Positions 1 to 10,293 of a DNA stretch of 64,000 bases are shown in pieces (the first letter of the stretch is position 1; the number at the start of each line of letters is the position of its first letter). Source of the stretch: Microbacterium oxydans (GTDB lineage Bacteria; Actinomycetota; Actinomycetes; Actinomycetales; Microbacteriaceae); NCBI RefSeq assembly GCF_006540085.1, contig NZ_BJOG01000008.1, positions 425,076 through 489,075 of the forward strand, read 5' to 3'. The translations under genes were made by a program, and so were the position numbers. The notes below the pieces were generated by a model. It did no database searches. It saw nothing but the letters and a program-made list of their open reading frames with translations, and was not told the DNA's origin.

Positions 1-2334
1 CTTGTCCGGCGCGGGGATCGGGATGACCACCACCTCGCCCTCCGCCGACTTGGAGCCGTTGGAGATGCGGTACTTGATGCGCGCCTGGTCGGTGAGCGAG
101 CCCTGATCGGTGATGCGAAGCGTCTCGTGGTTGATGACCGACACGGAGATGCCCGAGTCGTCGTCGATCGAGACGGACTGCACCACCAGGATGCCGCCGG
201 CGGGGTCGACGTCGTTCGCGAGCACGCCGATGAGCACGTCGCCGCCCGTCGGCAGCAGCGCCACGTCGCGCACGGCGACCGGAGGGAGATCCGTCTCGCT
301 CGCCTCGAGCACGTCGACGCGCACGATCCCCTCGCCGTTCTCGGGGCCGGCCGTCGCCAGGTACAGCACGTAGTAGGTGCCGGGAGCATCAGCGGTGAAG
401 GAGAAGGTCTTGTTCGGCCCGTCCGTGACGATCGTCGCGCCGGGAACCTCGTTCACGCGGCCGAGGCGCAGCAGCTCGCGCCCCGAACTGGTGTCGTTGG
501 CCAGCGGTGCCACGGTGACCTGCTCGCCGACGCGGGTCACGACGTGATCGGCGTTGGTCTTGGGCTTGGTCGAGCCCTCCGGTCGGACATCGAGGGTCAC
601 CGTCGCGGTGGCGCTCTCCCCGTATCCGTCGGCGACGGTGACCTGCACGTCCTTGCGTCCCTGCTGGCTCGCGGTCGCCTTGTACGTGATCTGGCCGTCG
701 GTGCTGAAGTCGACCTCGTCGCCCGGCGCGGGGACGACCTCCTTGAGGTAGACATCGTCGCCCTCGGGGTCGATCCAGTCCGGGAGGATGTTGTACGAGA
801 TCGTTCCGCCGGTCTCCACGGTGAGACTGGTGTGCCGTTTGGGCACCGGAGCGGTGTTCACGCTCTTGTCGTAGACGGTCAGCGTGACCGCTGCCGTGTC
901 CTTCCCGCCGCGACCGTCATCGGCCTCGTAGGTGAAGGTGGTCGACCCTGTCGCGTCCTCGTCGACCGCGATCTGCAGGGATCCGCCGTTCTGCACCTGC
1001 TGGATCGTGCCGAGGGCGGGCTGGGCCTCGGCGAGGGTCGCGACCAGGACGTCACCATCCGGATCGTTGTCGTTGTCGAGCACGGGGAGCATCGTCGTCA
1101 CGCCGGGGCGCACACCGAACGTGTCATCCTCGGCGATCGGAGGAGTGTTCTCCTCCTTGCGCTCGGGGAGCGTGGTCTCGACGGTCTCCTCGGTCGAGTC
1201 GTCCTCGTTCTCGGTCTCGCCCTCCGGCGGGGTGAGGTCGTTCCAGTTGTCGACGCGCTGCAGGCTCTCGTTCGCCAGCCAGGCCGCTCCGCCCACCGCG
1301 TCGTTGAGGATGATGACGTCGCGGTTGACGCGGAACACGAGGCTCTTCGAATCCTCGGCGCCGTCGACGTTCGCGTTGACGTCGTTCGCCGACCCCGGGC
1401 ATTCCCGGATGAACGTGGCCGTTCCTGCCCATGCGCCGTAGGTGCAGCCGCGCAGCCACACCGGCGCCGCCGGCACGCCGTTTCCACCCGCCTCGACCTC
1501 TGTCGGCTCGCCGCCGTCGAGGGGAACGCTCACCAGTGCGTTCGCCGTCGAGACCGCCACCGCGTCGGTGTTCTCGGAGGCCTGCTGCAGAACGGCCTTG
1601 TCCGCGCCGGGGATCTCGGTGCGGACGCCGCCCGGGGAGGTCACGACGCCGGCTGCCCTATCCAGCACGACCGGGGTGCGACCCACGGCGGTGATCGCGG
1701 GCTTCGCCGAGGCGTCGAGTTCGCCGACCGAAGCGGCGGAGGCGTCGAGCGCCTCCCCCTCGTTGTCGACGGGGACGGTGACGACCTCGCCGCGCTCCGG
1801 GGCGAGTCCGAAGACGGTGCCGTCCTTGGCCACAGCGACATCGGCGCCAGCGCCCAGCTCGGCCACCGGCTCGTTGACCTCGGCCTCGAAGGACGCGACG
1901 CCCTGCGCCGGCACGACCCAGAGCTCGCCGGTCTTCTGATCGAGGATCGCAGCCGTGCGGTTGCCCAGCGCGACCTTCGCGGAGGAGGGGACCTTCGCCG
2001 AATCGCCGAGCGAGACGCGTGCAGGATCGACGGCGGTCAGCGTGGACGCGTTCTCATCGACGACCAGGATGTTGTTCGTGTCCTGCAGGATGTCGTAGTT
2101 CTCACCCGTGGTGCGCAGTCCGCCGTCGAGCACCGTCGACTCGTGGTTGAAGTGCCCCACGAGAAGGCTCGACGTCTTGGTGATCCAGACGCCGCCGTCG
2201 TTCAGATCGACCTTGGTGGTCGGGAACCCCTCGTAGGTGAAGGCCATCGTGGTGATGGCGATCACGCCCACGGTGACACCGGCCGCTGACGCCAGCGTCT
2301 TCGGTCGTGCGCGCATCCATGACAACGCCTTCAT
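1..2334 (-). CDS. Ig-like (Big_9/cadherin-like) repeat membrane-anchored surface protein, 3' end outside window
   Basis: The frame is open from an ATG at 2334 to the window edge, so the C-terminus is missing. The N-terminus (MKALSWMRARPKTLASAAG) leads into one hydrophobic segment at about residues 14-32, which is probably an uncleaved anchor. A region of about 340 residues without clear motifs, possibly a propeller-like domain, follows. From about residue 380 there are at least four related modules with the pattern 'PxAxDD...vLxNDxDPdGd', typical of bacterial Ig/cadherin-like Big_9 repeats. An acidic Glu/Thr linker separates the two parts. Proteins of this layout in Microbacteriaceae often sit beside MoxR/DUF58/transglutaminase genes, but those would lie outside this window. 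A GGGGGG stretch 8 nt before ATG could act as ribosome binding site. Function unknown; surface location is inferred. Confidence 0.75.
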   Translation of the reverse strand, partial: MKALSWMRARPKTLASAAGVTVGVIAITTMAFTYEGFPTTKVDLNDGGVWITKTSSLLVGHFNHESTVLDGGLRTTGENYDILQDTNNILVVDENASTLTAVDPARVSLGDSAKVPSSAKVALGNRTAAILDQKTGELWVVPAQGVASFEAEVNEPVAELGAGADVAVAKDGTVFGLAPERGEVVTVPVDNEGEALDASAASVGELDASAKPAITAVGRTPVVLDRAAGVVTSPGGVRTEIPGADKAVLQQASENTDAVAVSTANALVSVPLDGGEPTEVEAGGNGVPAAPVWLRGCTYGAWAGTATFIRECPGSANDVNANVDGAEDSKSLVFRVNRDVIILNDAVGGAAWLANESLQRVDNWNDLTPPEGETENEDDSTEETVETTLPERKEENTPPIAEDDTFGVRPGVTTMLPVLDNDNDPDGDVLVATLAEAQPALGTIQQVQNGGSLQIAVDEDATGSTTFTYEADDGRGGKDTAAVTLTVYDKSVNTAPVPKRHTSLTVETGGTISYNILPDWIDPEGDDVYLKEVVPAPGDEVDFSTDGQITYKATASQQGRKDVQVTVADGYGESATATVTLDVRPEGSTKPKTNADHVVTRVGEQVTVAPLANDTSSGRELLRLGRVNEVPGATIVTDGPNKTFSFTADAPGTYYVLYLATAGPENGEGIVRVDVLEASETDLPPVAVRDVALLPTGGDVLIGVLANDVDPAGGILVVQSVSIDDDSGISVSVINHETLRITDQGSLTDQARIKYRISNGSKSAEGEVVVIPIPAPDK

Positions 2335-2519
2335 ACCCGGTTCCCCCCCAGGGTGACACTCTCTGTTCTCCTCGATCGCGACCCGACGGGCCCACGAAGC
2401 ACCCGTTCATCCTAACTGCGTCCTGGAATACCGCTCGATGGGGAGTTTTGCCCATCGAGCGGGGCGACGTCGAGAAGACCTCGAAGCCGCCCCGCCCATG
2501 GAGCATGAGGGCGCGTGCG

Positions 2520-5353
2520 TCAGCTGCGACCCCGACGCCGTCGGAGGACGAGCGCGCCACCGAGGCTCAGAAGCAGCAGAGCGCCGCCGACGAGGTACCA
2601 GCCGGGTGCACCGCCCGTCGTGGCGAGGTCACCGCCCGTGGACGATGCATCCGCTCCGCCACTGGATCCCGAGCCGGGGGCTGTGCCCGTCCCCGTTCCC
2701 GGTGCGACGCCGCCGGAGCCGTCCCCCGCGCGGGTGACCGTGATCGGCGCGGTCGCCTCGGTCCCGTCGGGGAGGATCACCGCCAGTGTGTGCGCACCGG
2801 CCGGCGTCTTCGCGGGGATCGTGACAGCGGTGCGGAACGCCCCGTCGGCATCGGCGGTCGCGACGCCCACCCGCACCGGTGTGGAACGCAGCTCGATCGC
2901 GAGCTCCGCAGCCTCGGGGAATCCGGTCCCGGAGATCGTGACCCGGCCACCGGCCGCGACCGTCTGCGTGCTCAGCGCCACGGCCGGATCGACGGGATCG
3001 ACCGGATCGACCGGGTCCACCGGATCCACGGGGGCGTCGGTGGGACGCGGGATGTCGACGTGCTTGATCTCCGTCGCTCCGGCCGTCGAGAAGGAGTACA
3101 CCGTGACGCGCACGCGGTCGTCGTACAGCGCGGCGCGCAGCCCGACGGGGTCGGCACCGCCGACGGCTTTCTCCTCCCAGTCCCCGCTCGGCCCGTACAT
3201 CGTGGTGACGGCTCCGGTGTTCACGACCGTGGGGCCGCTGGCGCGCGTCGGATCCGGCCGCAGCTCTGTACTCCAGTCGTTCAACGTCGGCGACCAGTGC
3301 GTGTGGCTGTTGAACATGATGACGTTCGGGTTCTGTGCGAGCAGGGCGGCGAACCGGGCCTCCTCCTGCCCGAAGTCGTTCTCGTAGAACCGCGCGTACG
3401 ATCCGGAGACCGAGTACGGCAGCAGGTGGTGCGAGAAGAGCAGCACCGGCTGGTCCTGGGCGCGCCAGTGGGCGAGCCGATCACGCAGCCAGGTGAACTG
3501 CTCCTCGCCGAAGTCGACGAACGGGCCTGCGCCGGTCTTCGCCGTGTAGTCGTAGAACTCGCTCCCGATCCAGATCAGGGGAAGCTGACCGTCCACGAGC
3601 ACCTCACCCCACCCTGGCCACCGATGTCGCGCATCCCCGTCGAATCGAGGAAGCGCTCCCGGTACACCGCCGATCCCTCGCTGCCGTAGTACTCGTGGTT
3701 GCCGATCGTCGAGACGACCGTGCCGTACTCGCCGCCGCCACCCGCCGCGAGCGCCGACAGATAGGAGGTGTAGTTCGCGGTCGATCCGTTGCTGACCAGG
3801 TCGCCGTTGGACACGAGCACGTCCGCCGTCTGCGCCATCGCGCGGAACCCCGGCAGCACGTTCTGGCTCAGTCGCGTCGTCGCCCCCTGCACATCGCTGA
3901 AGATGTCGACCACGGTGTTGGCCTCGACTCCTTCGGCGAGTGCCGCGAGCGGGCGCACCACCTGCACGTCGTCGAGCATCCACGATCCCGCGGCGCCGGG
4001 GGCGTCGAAGACGAACCGCAGGGTCATCGCGGATGCGCCCGCCGGCACCGTGACCGGCAGCCGGAGCTGCGCTGACTCCTCGTCGGCATCGGAGAGCTCG
4101 CGCAGCACGGTCTCCGTTCCCTCGTCGAACACCGCCGTCACGGTGCCATGTTGGGTTCCGCCCCTCTTGCGGTAGTGGCTGTCGAGGCGCACCTCCAGCG
4201 CATCCCCCGCCTTCACGGCGATCGGAGAGGAGGCGAGGCTGCCGGCGAATGCCCCGCTCGTCGCCTCCGCCACGGCGATCCGCCCCGAAGCGCGGGTGAA
4301 CGCGTGTCGGCGATCGGTGCCGTACTGGGCGATCACGCTGTCGAGGTTCGACAGCGTCCACGCACCCTTGCTCGTCCAGCTGTCCGTCTCGAAGCCGTCG
4401 AACCAGAGCAGCTGCTCGGTGGTCGAGGTGTCCGGGTCATCGGCGGCGAGCACGGTGATCACGAGCGGGGTCGACACGATGCCGGCGCCACCGAGAGACA
4501 GCGTCACCGAGCCGGGCGCGAGGTCAGCGGGCAGCGCGACCGAGAACGACGTCTCCCCCGCGGCGTCAGCGACCGGGATACCGGGAACCGCCGCCCCGGC
4601 ATCGCCGAACGACGCGGTCAGCTGCTGCCCGGGGCGCAGTCCGCCGACCTTCACCGGAACCGTCGCACCTGCTCTGGCGACGGGCTTCGCGGCGGAGAGG
4701 ATGCGCGGTGCTGCGTCGGCCGGCGGGGCTTCGCTGATCTGCACGTCGTCGATCATCCAGAACCAGTTGTTGCTGCTCTCGGCGTACGACCAGCCCACCG
4801 TGACGGCATCGGTCCCCGCAGGCACCGGGATCGAGACGTCCACCTGCTCGTCGAGACGGTTCCGGGCGAACGACTCGACCACCACCGGCGCTGCGTCGTC
4901 GAAGCGAGCGACGAGCTGCGCGGTCTGCGGCGACTGCCCCTGCTTGTAGTGGCTGTCGAAGCGCACCCGCACCGCCCCGTCCTGACTCTGCAGGTCGACG
5001 GCGGGTGCCCACAGCACGGAGCTGAAGCGCCCGTCCGTCGGCCGGTTGGCGTCGGAGTGCACGACCGCGGTGACACCGTCCGCACGTGTGAAGGAGCCGC
5101 GATCGCCGCTGTTCCCCCAGGTCGACACGACCTCGGCCGAGGTGTGGAACGACCAGCCCTCCCAGTCCGCCCGCATACCGGTCACGTTGGTGTTGTCGAT
5201 CGACCATCCGGCAGGGGGCTGCGAGGCCGTCGCGTCGGTGAAGCCTTCGGTCAGCGGCGGGGCTGCAGCGAAGGCGGGCGTCGCCGCCGCGCCGACGAGC
5301 AGCGTGAGGGCGCACGTCACGGCGATGGCGCCGATTCCGTGTCTGGTTCTCAT
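2520..5353 (-). pseudogene. secreted LAxTG-anchored metallophosphoesterase, one frameshift
   Basis: Two overlapping frames make one gene of about 944 residues if one base is restored near 3607-3610. The first frame begins with a signal peptide (MRTRHGIGAIAVTCALTLLV, cleavage near AFA-AAP). It then has two related ~200-residue beta-sandwich modules (each with 'GW(S/T)' and 'WMIDDVQ'-like motifs) and starts a calcineurin-like phosphoesterase: FSDVQG (D487), GDLVSNG (D518) and GNHE (N552, H553). The second frame supplies FSHHLL and SHTHWS, which complete the metal site, then a PVD-repeat linker, an Ig-like module, LATTG, a membrane helix and an Arg-rich tail. The LAxTG signal suits a class E sortase. 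The gene is divergent from a GntR regulator that may control it. Either a recent frameshift, a phase-variable G run, or a sequencing error explains the break. Confidence 0.8.
2986..3030 (-). repeat. five 9-nt tandem units coding a PVD linker
   Basis: Five units of the type GGATCGACC (with small changes) encode Pro-Val-Asp repeats between the phosphoesterase and Ig-like modules of the LAxTG protein. Such repeats make extended spacers and can change copy number by slippage. Confidence 0.85.
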
Positions 5354-5433
5354 GTCTCTTCCTAGGGGTTGGTCGACCGCTCATGTCGGCCGAGGCAGGG
5401 GGATTCCGTCTCTTCCGAGCATGAGGAGCGAAA

Positions 5434-5447
5434 GTAGTCATGACAAC
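5434..5447. promoter_or_regulatory. putative GntR/HutC operator, upstream copy
   Basis: GTAGTCATGACAAC has a perfect 8-bp palindrome (GTCATGAC) inside GT...AC ends, matching the general shape of HutC-subfamily operators. The 11-base core recurs with one change at 5525-5535. It lies 81-94 nt before the metallophosphoesterase start. Assignment is inference from position and repetition. Confidence 0.45.
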
Positions 5448-5524
5448 TTTTTCCACGGAAATTCCCCGATTGTTCACCGATGTGCGTCAGAGTGAACATG
5501 TCGCGGTCGCCGCGGGGATGAGAA

Positions 5525-5535
5525 GTCACGACAAC
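5525..5535. promoter_or_regulatory. putative GntR/HutC operator, second copy before the regulator
   Basis: AGTCACGACAAC (5524-5535) repeats the motif AGTCATGACAAC found 88 nt upstream and abuts the AGGAG ribosome binding site (5536-5540) of the GntR gene, a position suited to autoregulation. Confidence 0.4.
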
Positions 5536-5551
5536 AGGAGCACGAACGAGA

Positions 5552-6298
5552 ATGCCCAGACCTCTGCACGAGCAGCTCTACGAGCGGATGCTCGATCGCA
5601 TCAGAAGCGGCGAATGGCCGGAGGGCGAACGTGTGCCGAGTGAGCACTCCCTGATCGCCGAGTTCGGGACCTCTCGCGGACCGATCAGGCAGGCTCTCGC
5701 GACGCTGCGAGCCGAAGGTGCTGTCGACGGCGGGAGAGGCGCACCGCCTCGGGTGCGGCGAATCGTGCCGACGCAGTCGTTCCAGACCTTCGTCTCGTTC
5801 ACCGACTGGGCACGTTCGATCGGACGACGCCCCGGCCAACGCGTGCTCGAGGCTGCACGCCGACCCGCCTCGGAAGCGATCGCCGATGACCTCGGAATCG
5901 AGACGGGCGCCGCGATCGTGGAGATCGTACGGCTGCGACTGCTCGACGACGAACCGGCGATGCTCGAACGCTCGGCGTTCCCTCTCCCCGTCGGCAGACT
6001 GCTGCTCGCCGCCGATCTCGACGCGGGGAGCATCTACCAGGCGATGCAGGAGCATGGCCTGGCGCCCGTTCGCGCACGTCATGTCTTCGACGCGGTACCG
6101 GCGGACGAGATCGATGCGGCGGCACTGGCGGTGTCCGTGTCCACACCGCTGCTGCGCGTACGACGAACGGGATGGGCGGCCGACGGTTCCCTCGTCGAGG
6201 TGGCGGACGACCGCTACCTGCCGACGATGGCCACCTTCGCCGTCGAGAACACTTCCGACGCGCGCTCAGCGCTCACCCGGGAGACCGGCGAGCGCTGA
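5552..6298 (+). CDS. GntR-family regulator, HutC subfamily (UTRA ligand domain)
   Basis: The 248-residue protein has a GntR winged helix at residues 1-70 (LHEQLYERMLDRIRSGEWPE, then VPSEHSLIAEFGTSRGPIRQ, the recognition region) and a UTRA-type effector domain at about 85-235, the fold that binds sugars, amino acids or other small molecules in HutC-type regulators. The ATG at 5552 has an AGGAG site 11 nt upstream. It is transcribed away from the metallophosphoesterase gene with about 200 nt between them that carry two copies of an operator-like motif. It probably represses that gene and itself; the ligand is unknown. Confidence 0.9.
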   Translation: MPRPLHEQLYERMLDRIRSGEWPEGERVPSEHSLIAEFGTSRGPIRQALATLRAEGAVDGGRGAPPRVRRIVPTQSFQTFVSFTDWARSIGRRPGQRVLEAARRPASEAIADDLGIETGAAIVEIVRLRLLDDEPAMLERSAFPLPVGRLLLAADLDAGSIYQAMQEHGLAPVRARHVFDAVPADEIDAAALAVSVSTPLLRVRRTGWAADGSLVEVADDRYLPTMATFAVENTSDARSALTRETGER

Positions 6299-6316
6299 GC
6301 GCCGACGGAGCCGACA

Positions 6317-6886
6317 TCACGCTCTCCAGCACCCCGCGATGTGGTCGTCGACCATCCCACCCGACTGCATCAGGGCGTACATGGTGGTCGGCCCGACGAA
6401 ACGGAACCCGCGACGGCGCAGTTCTTTGCTCAGAGCGGTCGATTCCGGTGTGACGGCCGGGACGTCGGCGAACGATGCCGGGCGCTCACCGGAGACCGCA
6501 GGAGCGAACGACCACATCAGCTCGTCGAACTCGCCATCGGCCATGCCACGGACGATGCGGGCGTTGCCGATCGTGGCCTCGATCTTCGCGCGGTTGCGGA
6601 TGATGCCGGCATCGCCCATCAGACGTTCGACGTCGGACTCGTCGAACTCCGAGACGATCTCGGGCACGAACCCCTCGAACACCTCGCGGAACCGCGGACG
6701 CTTGCGCAGGATCGTGATCCAGGAGAGCCCGGCCTGGAACCCCTCCAGCGCCATCTTCTCGAACAGCGCGCGGTCGCCGTGCAACGGCGTGCCCCACTCC
6801 TCGTCATGGTAGCGGCGGTACTCGTCGTCGTCGCCCACCCAGGCGCAACGGTCGCGGGCGTCGGGGCCCGTGAGAAGAGAGGTCAT
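6317..6886 (-). CDS. tag: DNA-3-methyladenine glycosylase I
   Basis: The 189-residue protein removes 3-methyladenine from alkylated DNA, starting base excision repair. The start RCAWVGDDDEYRRYHDEEWG is diagnostic for Tag. The zinc ligands expected from the family are visible as C14, H27, H182 and C186 (DDHIAGCW at the C-terminus). The full-length size equals the usual ~187 residues. It converges with the GntR gene, with 18 nt between stops and no obvious terminator. No LexA- or Ada-like box was seen before the start. Confidence 0.95.
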   Translation of the reverse strand: MTSLLTGPDARDRCAWVGDDDEYRRYHDEEWGTPLHGDRALFEKMALEGFQAGLSWITILRKRPRFREVFEGFVPEIVSEFDESDVERLMGDAGIIRNRAKIEATIGNARIVRGMADGEFDELMWSFAPAVSGERPASFADVPAVTPESTALSKELRRRGFRFVGPTTMYALMQSGGMVDDHIAGCWRA

Positions 6887-6954
6887 GCGCTCAGGCTATC
6901 CGCGGCGACCGACACCGGGTGCCTTCGCGCCTCACGGCTGCGATCGGCGAGCGC

Positions 6955-7998
6955 TCAGGCGAAGGTGGCGGCGTCGATCACGAACCGGTACCGCACGTCG
7001 GAGGCCAGCACGCGCTCGTAGGCCGTGTTGATGTCGGAGGCGGGGATGACCTCGATCTCTGCCGCGATGCCGTGCTCGGCACAGAAGTCGAGCATCTCCT
7101 GCGTCTCGCCGATGCCGCCGATGTTGCTGCCGGCAAGCGAGCGCCGACCACCGATCAGCGACATCACGCCCACCTCCAGGGGTTCGCCGGGAGCGCCGAC
7201 GCACACCATGGCTCCGCCGACGTCGAGCAGGCTCAGGTAGGAGCGCAGATCGATCACGGCGCTCACGGTGTTGAGGATCACATCGAACGATGAGCGCAGC
7301 TCGCGGAAGGTCTCCCGGTCGCTGGTGGCGCGATAGTGGTCGGCACCGAGCCGCAGACCGTCGTCCTTCTTGCTCAGGGTCTGCGAGAGCACGGTCACCT
7401 CCGCGCCGAGAGCATGGGCGATCTGCACTCCCATGTGCCCGAGGCCGCCGAGCCCGACGACCGCGACGCGTGTGCCGAGTCCGACGTTCCAGTGCCGCAG
7501 CGGCGAATAGGTCGTGATGCCCGCGCACAGCAGCGGTGCGGCGACGTCCAGCGGCAGACCGTCGGGGATGCGCAGCACGAAGGCCTCGGTCACGACCACC
7601 TGCTCGGAGTAGCCGCCCTGGGTGACGGTGCCGTCGCGATCGATGCCGCCGTAGGTGAGCACGGCCCCCTGGGTGCAGAACTGCTCTTCGCCGCGCAGAC
7701 AGTTGCGGCACTCCCCGCAGGAGTTCACCAGGCATCCGACGCCGACACGATCGCCGACCGCATACCGGGTGACGGCCTCGCCTACCGCAGCGACCGTGCC
7801 GGTGATCTCGTGCCCGGGAGCGAGCGGATACTGCTGCGGACCCCAATCGCCGCGGACGGTGTGGATGTCCGAGTGGCAGATCCCGGCGAAGGCGATGTCG
7901 ATCAGCACGTCGAGCGGGCCGAGTTCGCGTCGCTGGATGACGGTCTTCTCCAGCGGGGCTGCTTCACGGGGTGCGGCATAGGCGTTCACGGCAGGCAT
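6955..7998 (-). CDS. zinc-dependent alcohol dehydrogenase (YahK/cinnamyl-type, NADP-preferring family)
   Basis: The 347-residue medium-chain dehydrogenase oxidises alcohols or reduces aldehydes in the cytoplasm. Catalytic zinc ligands are C41, H63 (GHE motif) and C158; the structural zinc lobe has C94, C97, C100 and C108. The nucleotide fold is marked by [10 protein letters not shown] at 181-190. The pattern [15 protein letters not shown] is that of the YahK/AdhC subfamily, which usually prefers NADPH and acts on many aldehydes, so the physiological substrate cannot be told. It stands alone between tag and the acyl-CoA oxidase. Length is normal for the family. Confidence 0.9.
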   Translation of the reverse strand: MPAVNAYAAPREAAPLEKTVIQRRELGPLDVLIDIAFAGICHSDIHTVRGDWGPQQYPLAPGHEITGTVAAVGEAVTRYAVGDRVGVGCLVNSCGECRNCLRGEEQFCTQGAVLTYGGIDRDGTVTQGGYSEQVVVTEAFVLRIPDGLPLDVAAPLLCAGITTYSPLRHWNVGLGTRVAVVGLGGLGHMGVQIAHALGAEVTVLSQTLSKKDDGLRLGADHYRATSDRETFRELRSSFDVILNTVSAVIDLRSYLSLLDVGGAMVCVGAPGEPLEVGVMSLIGGRRSLAGSNIGGIGETQEMLDFCAEHGIAAEIEVIPASDINTAYERVLASDVRYRFVIDAATFA

Positions 7999-8106
7999 CT
8001 CGGACTCCTCGGATCGGGTACCTGCCGAGACTACCCAGCGCGGGAGGTGAATCAGCCGTGCCGCGCGAGTCGACGGTCGTCGAGAGGAGAGCGAACCGCG
8101 GGCGGG

Positions 8107-10173
8107 TCAGCGCTGCTTCTTCTTGAGCGCCTTCTCCTGGATGGGGGCCTGTCCGCTCGCCTCGAGGTCGGCGTAGTACGCACGGGCCTCGTCCTGCCGC
8201 TGCTTCTCCAGGCCGCTCGCGATGGGAGCGCGCACGTGCTCGGGCTCGTAGCCGAACGCGTTCACGAGGTCGAGGGAGTACGGGCGCAGACGGGCGCACA
8301 GGCGGTCGATGTAGCTCGACACCGCCGCGCCGCGCTGCATCGACAGACGTCCGTGGATCAGATGCCAGGCGAGGTGCTTCTCGATGAGCTGCAGGCCGAA
8401 CAGGTCGCGCAGCCAGGTGAGCACCTTCTTGGTGTCCTCGTCGTCGATCTCGTGCACGGCGTCGGTGAACGCCTCCCACTGCAGCAGCTCTCCGTGCGCA
8501 CGGGCGGCCTCGATGAGCTCGGCCTGGTTCTCGTTGAACAGGCGAGCGCCGAGGGCCTTGTCCTTCGCACCGGGGCGGAGGCGCGAGGCGATGTCGGCCA
8601 CCATCTGCTGCACACGTCCGGCGAGCAGATCGTGCTGCTGCTCCTCGCGCAGGCCCCGCTCGACCGATCGGCTCACCTGACCGAAGTCGGAGACGGCCTG
8701 ACCGAGCTGACGCAGGCCCGCACCGTGGAACAGCTTGCCCGCGGTCATGCCCACGGCGAACTTGGCGAGGGCCGCCGCATCCTTGCCCTGGAACTGCTTC
8801 GCGTAGTCGGTCAGCAGACGCTTGCCGACGAGCTGCAGCAGCACGTTGTTGTCGCCCTCGAAGGTGACGTAGATGTCGAGGTCGGCACGAAGCCCGACCA
8901 GACGGTTCTCGAACATGAAGCCGGCACCGCCGGTGGCCTCTCGGGCCTCCTGGAGGGTGTCGAGCGCATGCCACGTCGACAGCGGCTTGAGGGCGGCGGC
9001 CAAGGTCTCCAGGTCTTCCCGGTCCGCCGGGGTGTCGGTCCGGCCGGAGAAGACACCGTCGAACTTCTGCAGGAACTCGTCGTGCGCGAAGATCTGCGCG
9101 TAGGTGGTCGCCAGGCGCGGCAGCAGACGGCGCTGGTGCTTGCCGTAGTCCATCAGCACCACCTCCTGCCCATCAGCACCGTCGAACTGACGGCGCTGGG
9201 TGGCGTAGGTGATCGCGATGTGCAGACCGAGGGCGGAGGCCCAGGAGGCCGCGCCGTCGAGGGACACCCGCCCCTGCACGAGGGTGCCGAGCATCGTGAA
9301 GAAGCGGCGGCCAGGGCTGTCGATCGCACTGGAGTAGGTGCCGTCGGCCGCGACGTCGCCGTAGCGGTTGAGCAGGTTGGTCCGCGGGATCCGCACGTGG
9401 TCGAAGGAGAGGCGCCCGTTGTCGATGCCGTTGAGTCCGCCCTTGAGACCGTCGTCCTCGCGGCCGATGCCGGGGAGGTCCACCCCGTCCTCACCGCGCA
9501 GCGGCACATAGAAGCAGTGCACGCCGTGGTTCACGCCGTTCGTGATCAGCTGCGCGAAGACGGTCGCCGCTACGCCGTGCAGTGCGGCGTTTCCGAGGTA
9601 CTCCTTCGTCGCCCCGCGGAACGGGGTGTTGATGACGAACTCCTCCGTCTCCGGGTCGTACGTGGCCGTGGTGCCGACCGCAGCGACGTCGGAGCCGTGG
9701 CCGATCTCGGTCATCGCGAAGGCACCGGGGATCGAGAGGTCCATCACTCCGGGGAGCCACTTCGCGTGGTGCTCCTCCGTACCCAGCTGCAGGATCGCCG
9801 ATCCGAAGAGACCCCACTGCACACCCGACTTGATCTGCAGGCTGGGGTCGGCCACCACGAGCTCCTCGAAGCCCGCGATGTTCGCACCGTTGTTCTCCTC
9901 GCCGCCGAGCGACTTCGGGAACGCGCGATGCACGGCCTTGTTCTCCACCAGCAGGTGCAGCTGGCTGAGCACGCGCTCGCGGTGCTCGTCCTTGCCGAGC
10001 TCGTCCTTGCGCCAGAACGCCGAGTCCTTGATCATCTCGCGGGCCTGACGACGCACGTCACCCCACGTGCCCATCAGGGCGTCGTTGACGCGGGCGACAT
10101 CGAGACGCGGGGTGGCGTCAGCGTTGTCGGGGGAGGTGCGGGTCGTCTTCGGACGGACGGCGGCGTCGACCAT
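8107..10173 (-). CDS. acyl-CoA oxidase / acyl-CoA dehydrogenase-fold FAD enzyme
   Basis: The 688-residue size and the sequence FAMTEIGHGSDV place this in the acyl-CoA oxidase branch rather than the ~380-residue dehydrogenases. It should catalyse the first, FAD-dependent step of fatty acyl-CoA beta-oxidation, passing electrons to oxygen. The central part has an acyl-CoA dehydrogenase middle and C-terminal fold; TFEGDNNVLLQLVGKRLL near residue 445 holds the conserved Glu that serves as base in oxidases. The C-terminal ~150 residues are the additional oxidase domain, ending in a Lys-rich tail (EKALKKKQR). It is monocistronic as far as visible. Substrate chain length is unknown. Confidence 0.88.
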   Translation of the reverse strand: MVDAAVRPKTTRTSPDNADATPRLDVARVNDALMGTWGDVRRQAREMIKDSAFWRKDELGKDEHRERVLSQLHLLVENKAVHRAFPKSLGGEENNGANIAGFEELVVADPSLQIKSGVQWGLFGSAILQLGTEEHHAKWLPGVMDLSIPGAFAMTEIGHGSDVAAVGTTATYDPETEEFVINTPFRGATKEYLGNAALHGVAATVFAQLITNGVNHGVHCFYVPLRGEDGVDLPGIGREDDGLKGGLNGIDNGRLSFDHVRIPRTNLLNRYGDVAADGTYSSAIDSPGRRFFTMLGTLVQGRVSLDGAASWASALGLHIAITYATQRRQFDGADGQEVVLMDYGKHQRRLLPRLATTYAQIFAHDEFLQKFDGVFSGRTDTPADREDLETLAAALKPLSTWHALDTLQEAREATGGAGFMFENRLVGLRADLDIYVTFEGDNNVLLQLVGKRLLTDYAKQFQGKDAAALAKFAVGMTAGKLFHGAGLRQLGQAVSDFGQVSRSVERGLREEQQHDLLAGRVQQMVADIASRLRPGAKDKALGARLFNENQAELIEAARAHGELLQWEAFTDAVHEIDDEDTKKVLTWLRDLFGLQLIEKHLAWHLIHGRLSMQRGAAVSSYIDRLCARLRPYSLDLVNAFGYEPEHVRAPIASGLEKQRQDEARAYYADLEASGQAPIQEKALKKKQR

Positions 10174-10293
10174 GAGCGTTCCTCTCAGAGGGAAGTGGGA
10201 ATACTGTCATGGTAGGTCTGCCACAACGGGAGTCCTACTGCCCTGTCCACTTCCTCCAATGCGCTGCGGGGGCATCTCCCCGTCGGCTTGTCG

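Noticed and set aside
127..2289. 720-codon open frame opposite the Ig-like protein
   Set aside because: It is antisense to a gene with clear domain pattern and reads as Arg/Gly/Val-rich nonsense typical of high-GC shadow frames. Similar long shadows at 7336-10215, 16270-19407, 22985-25837, 32817-35636 and 36449-39202 were rejected for the same reason.
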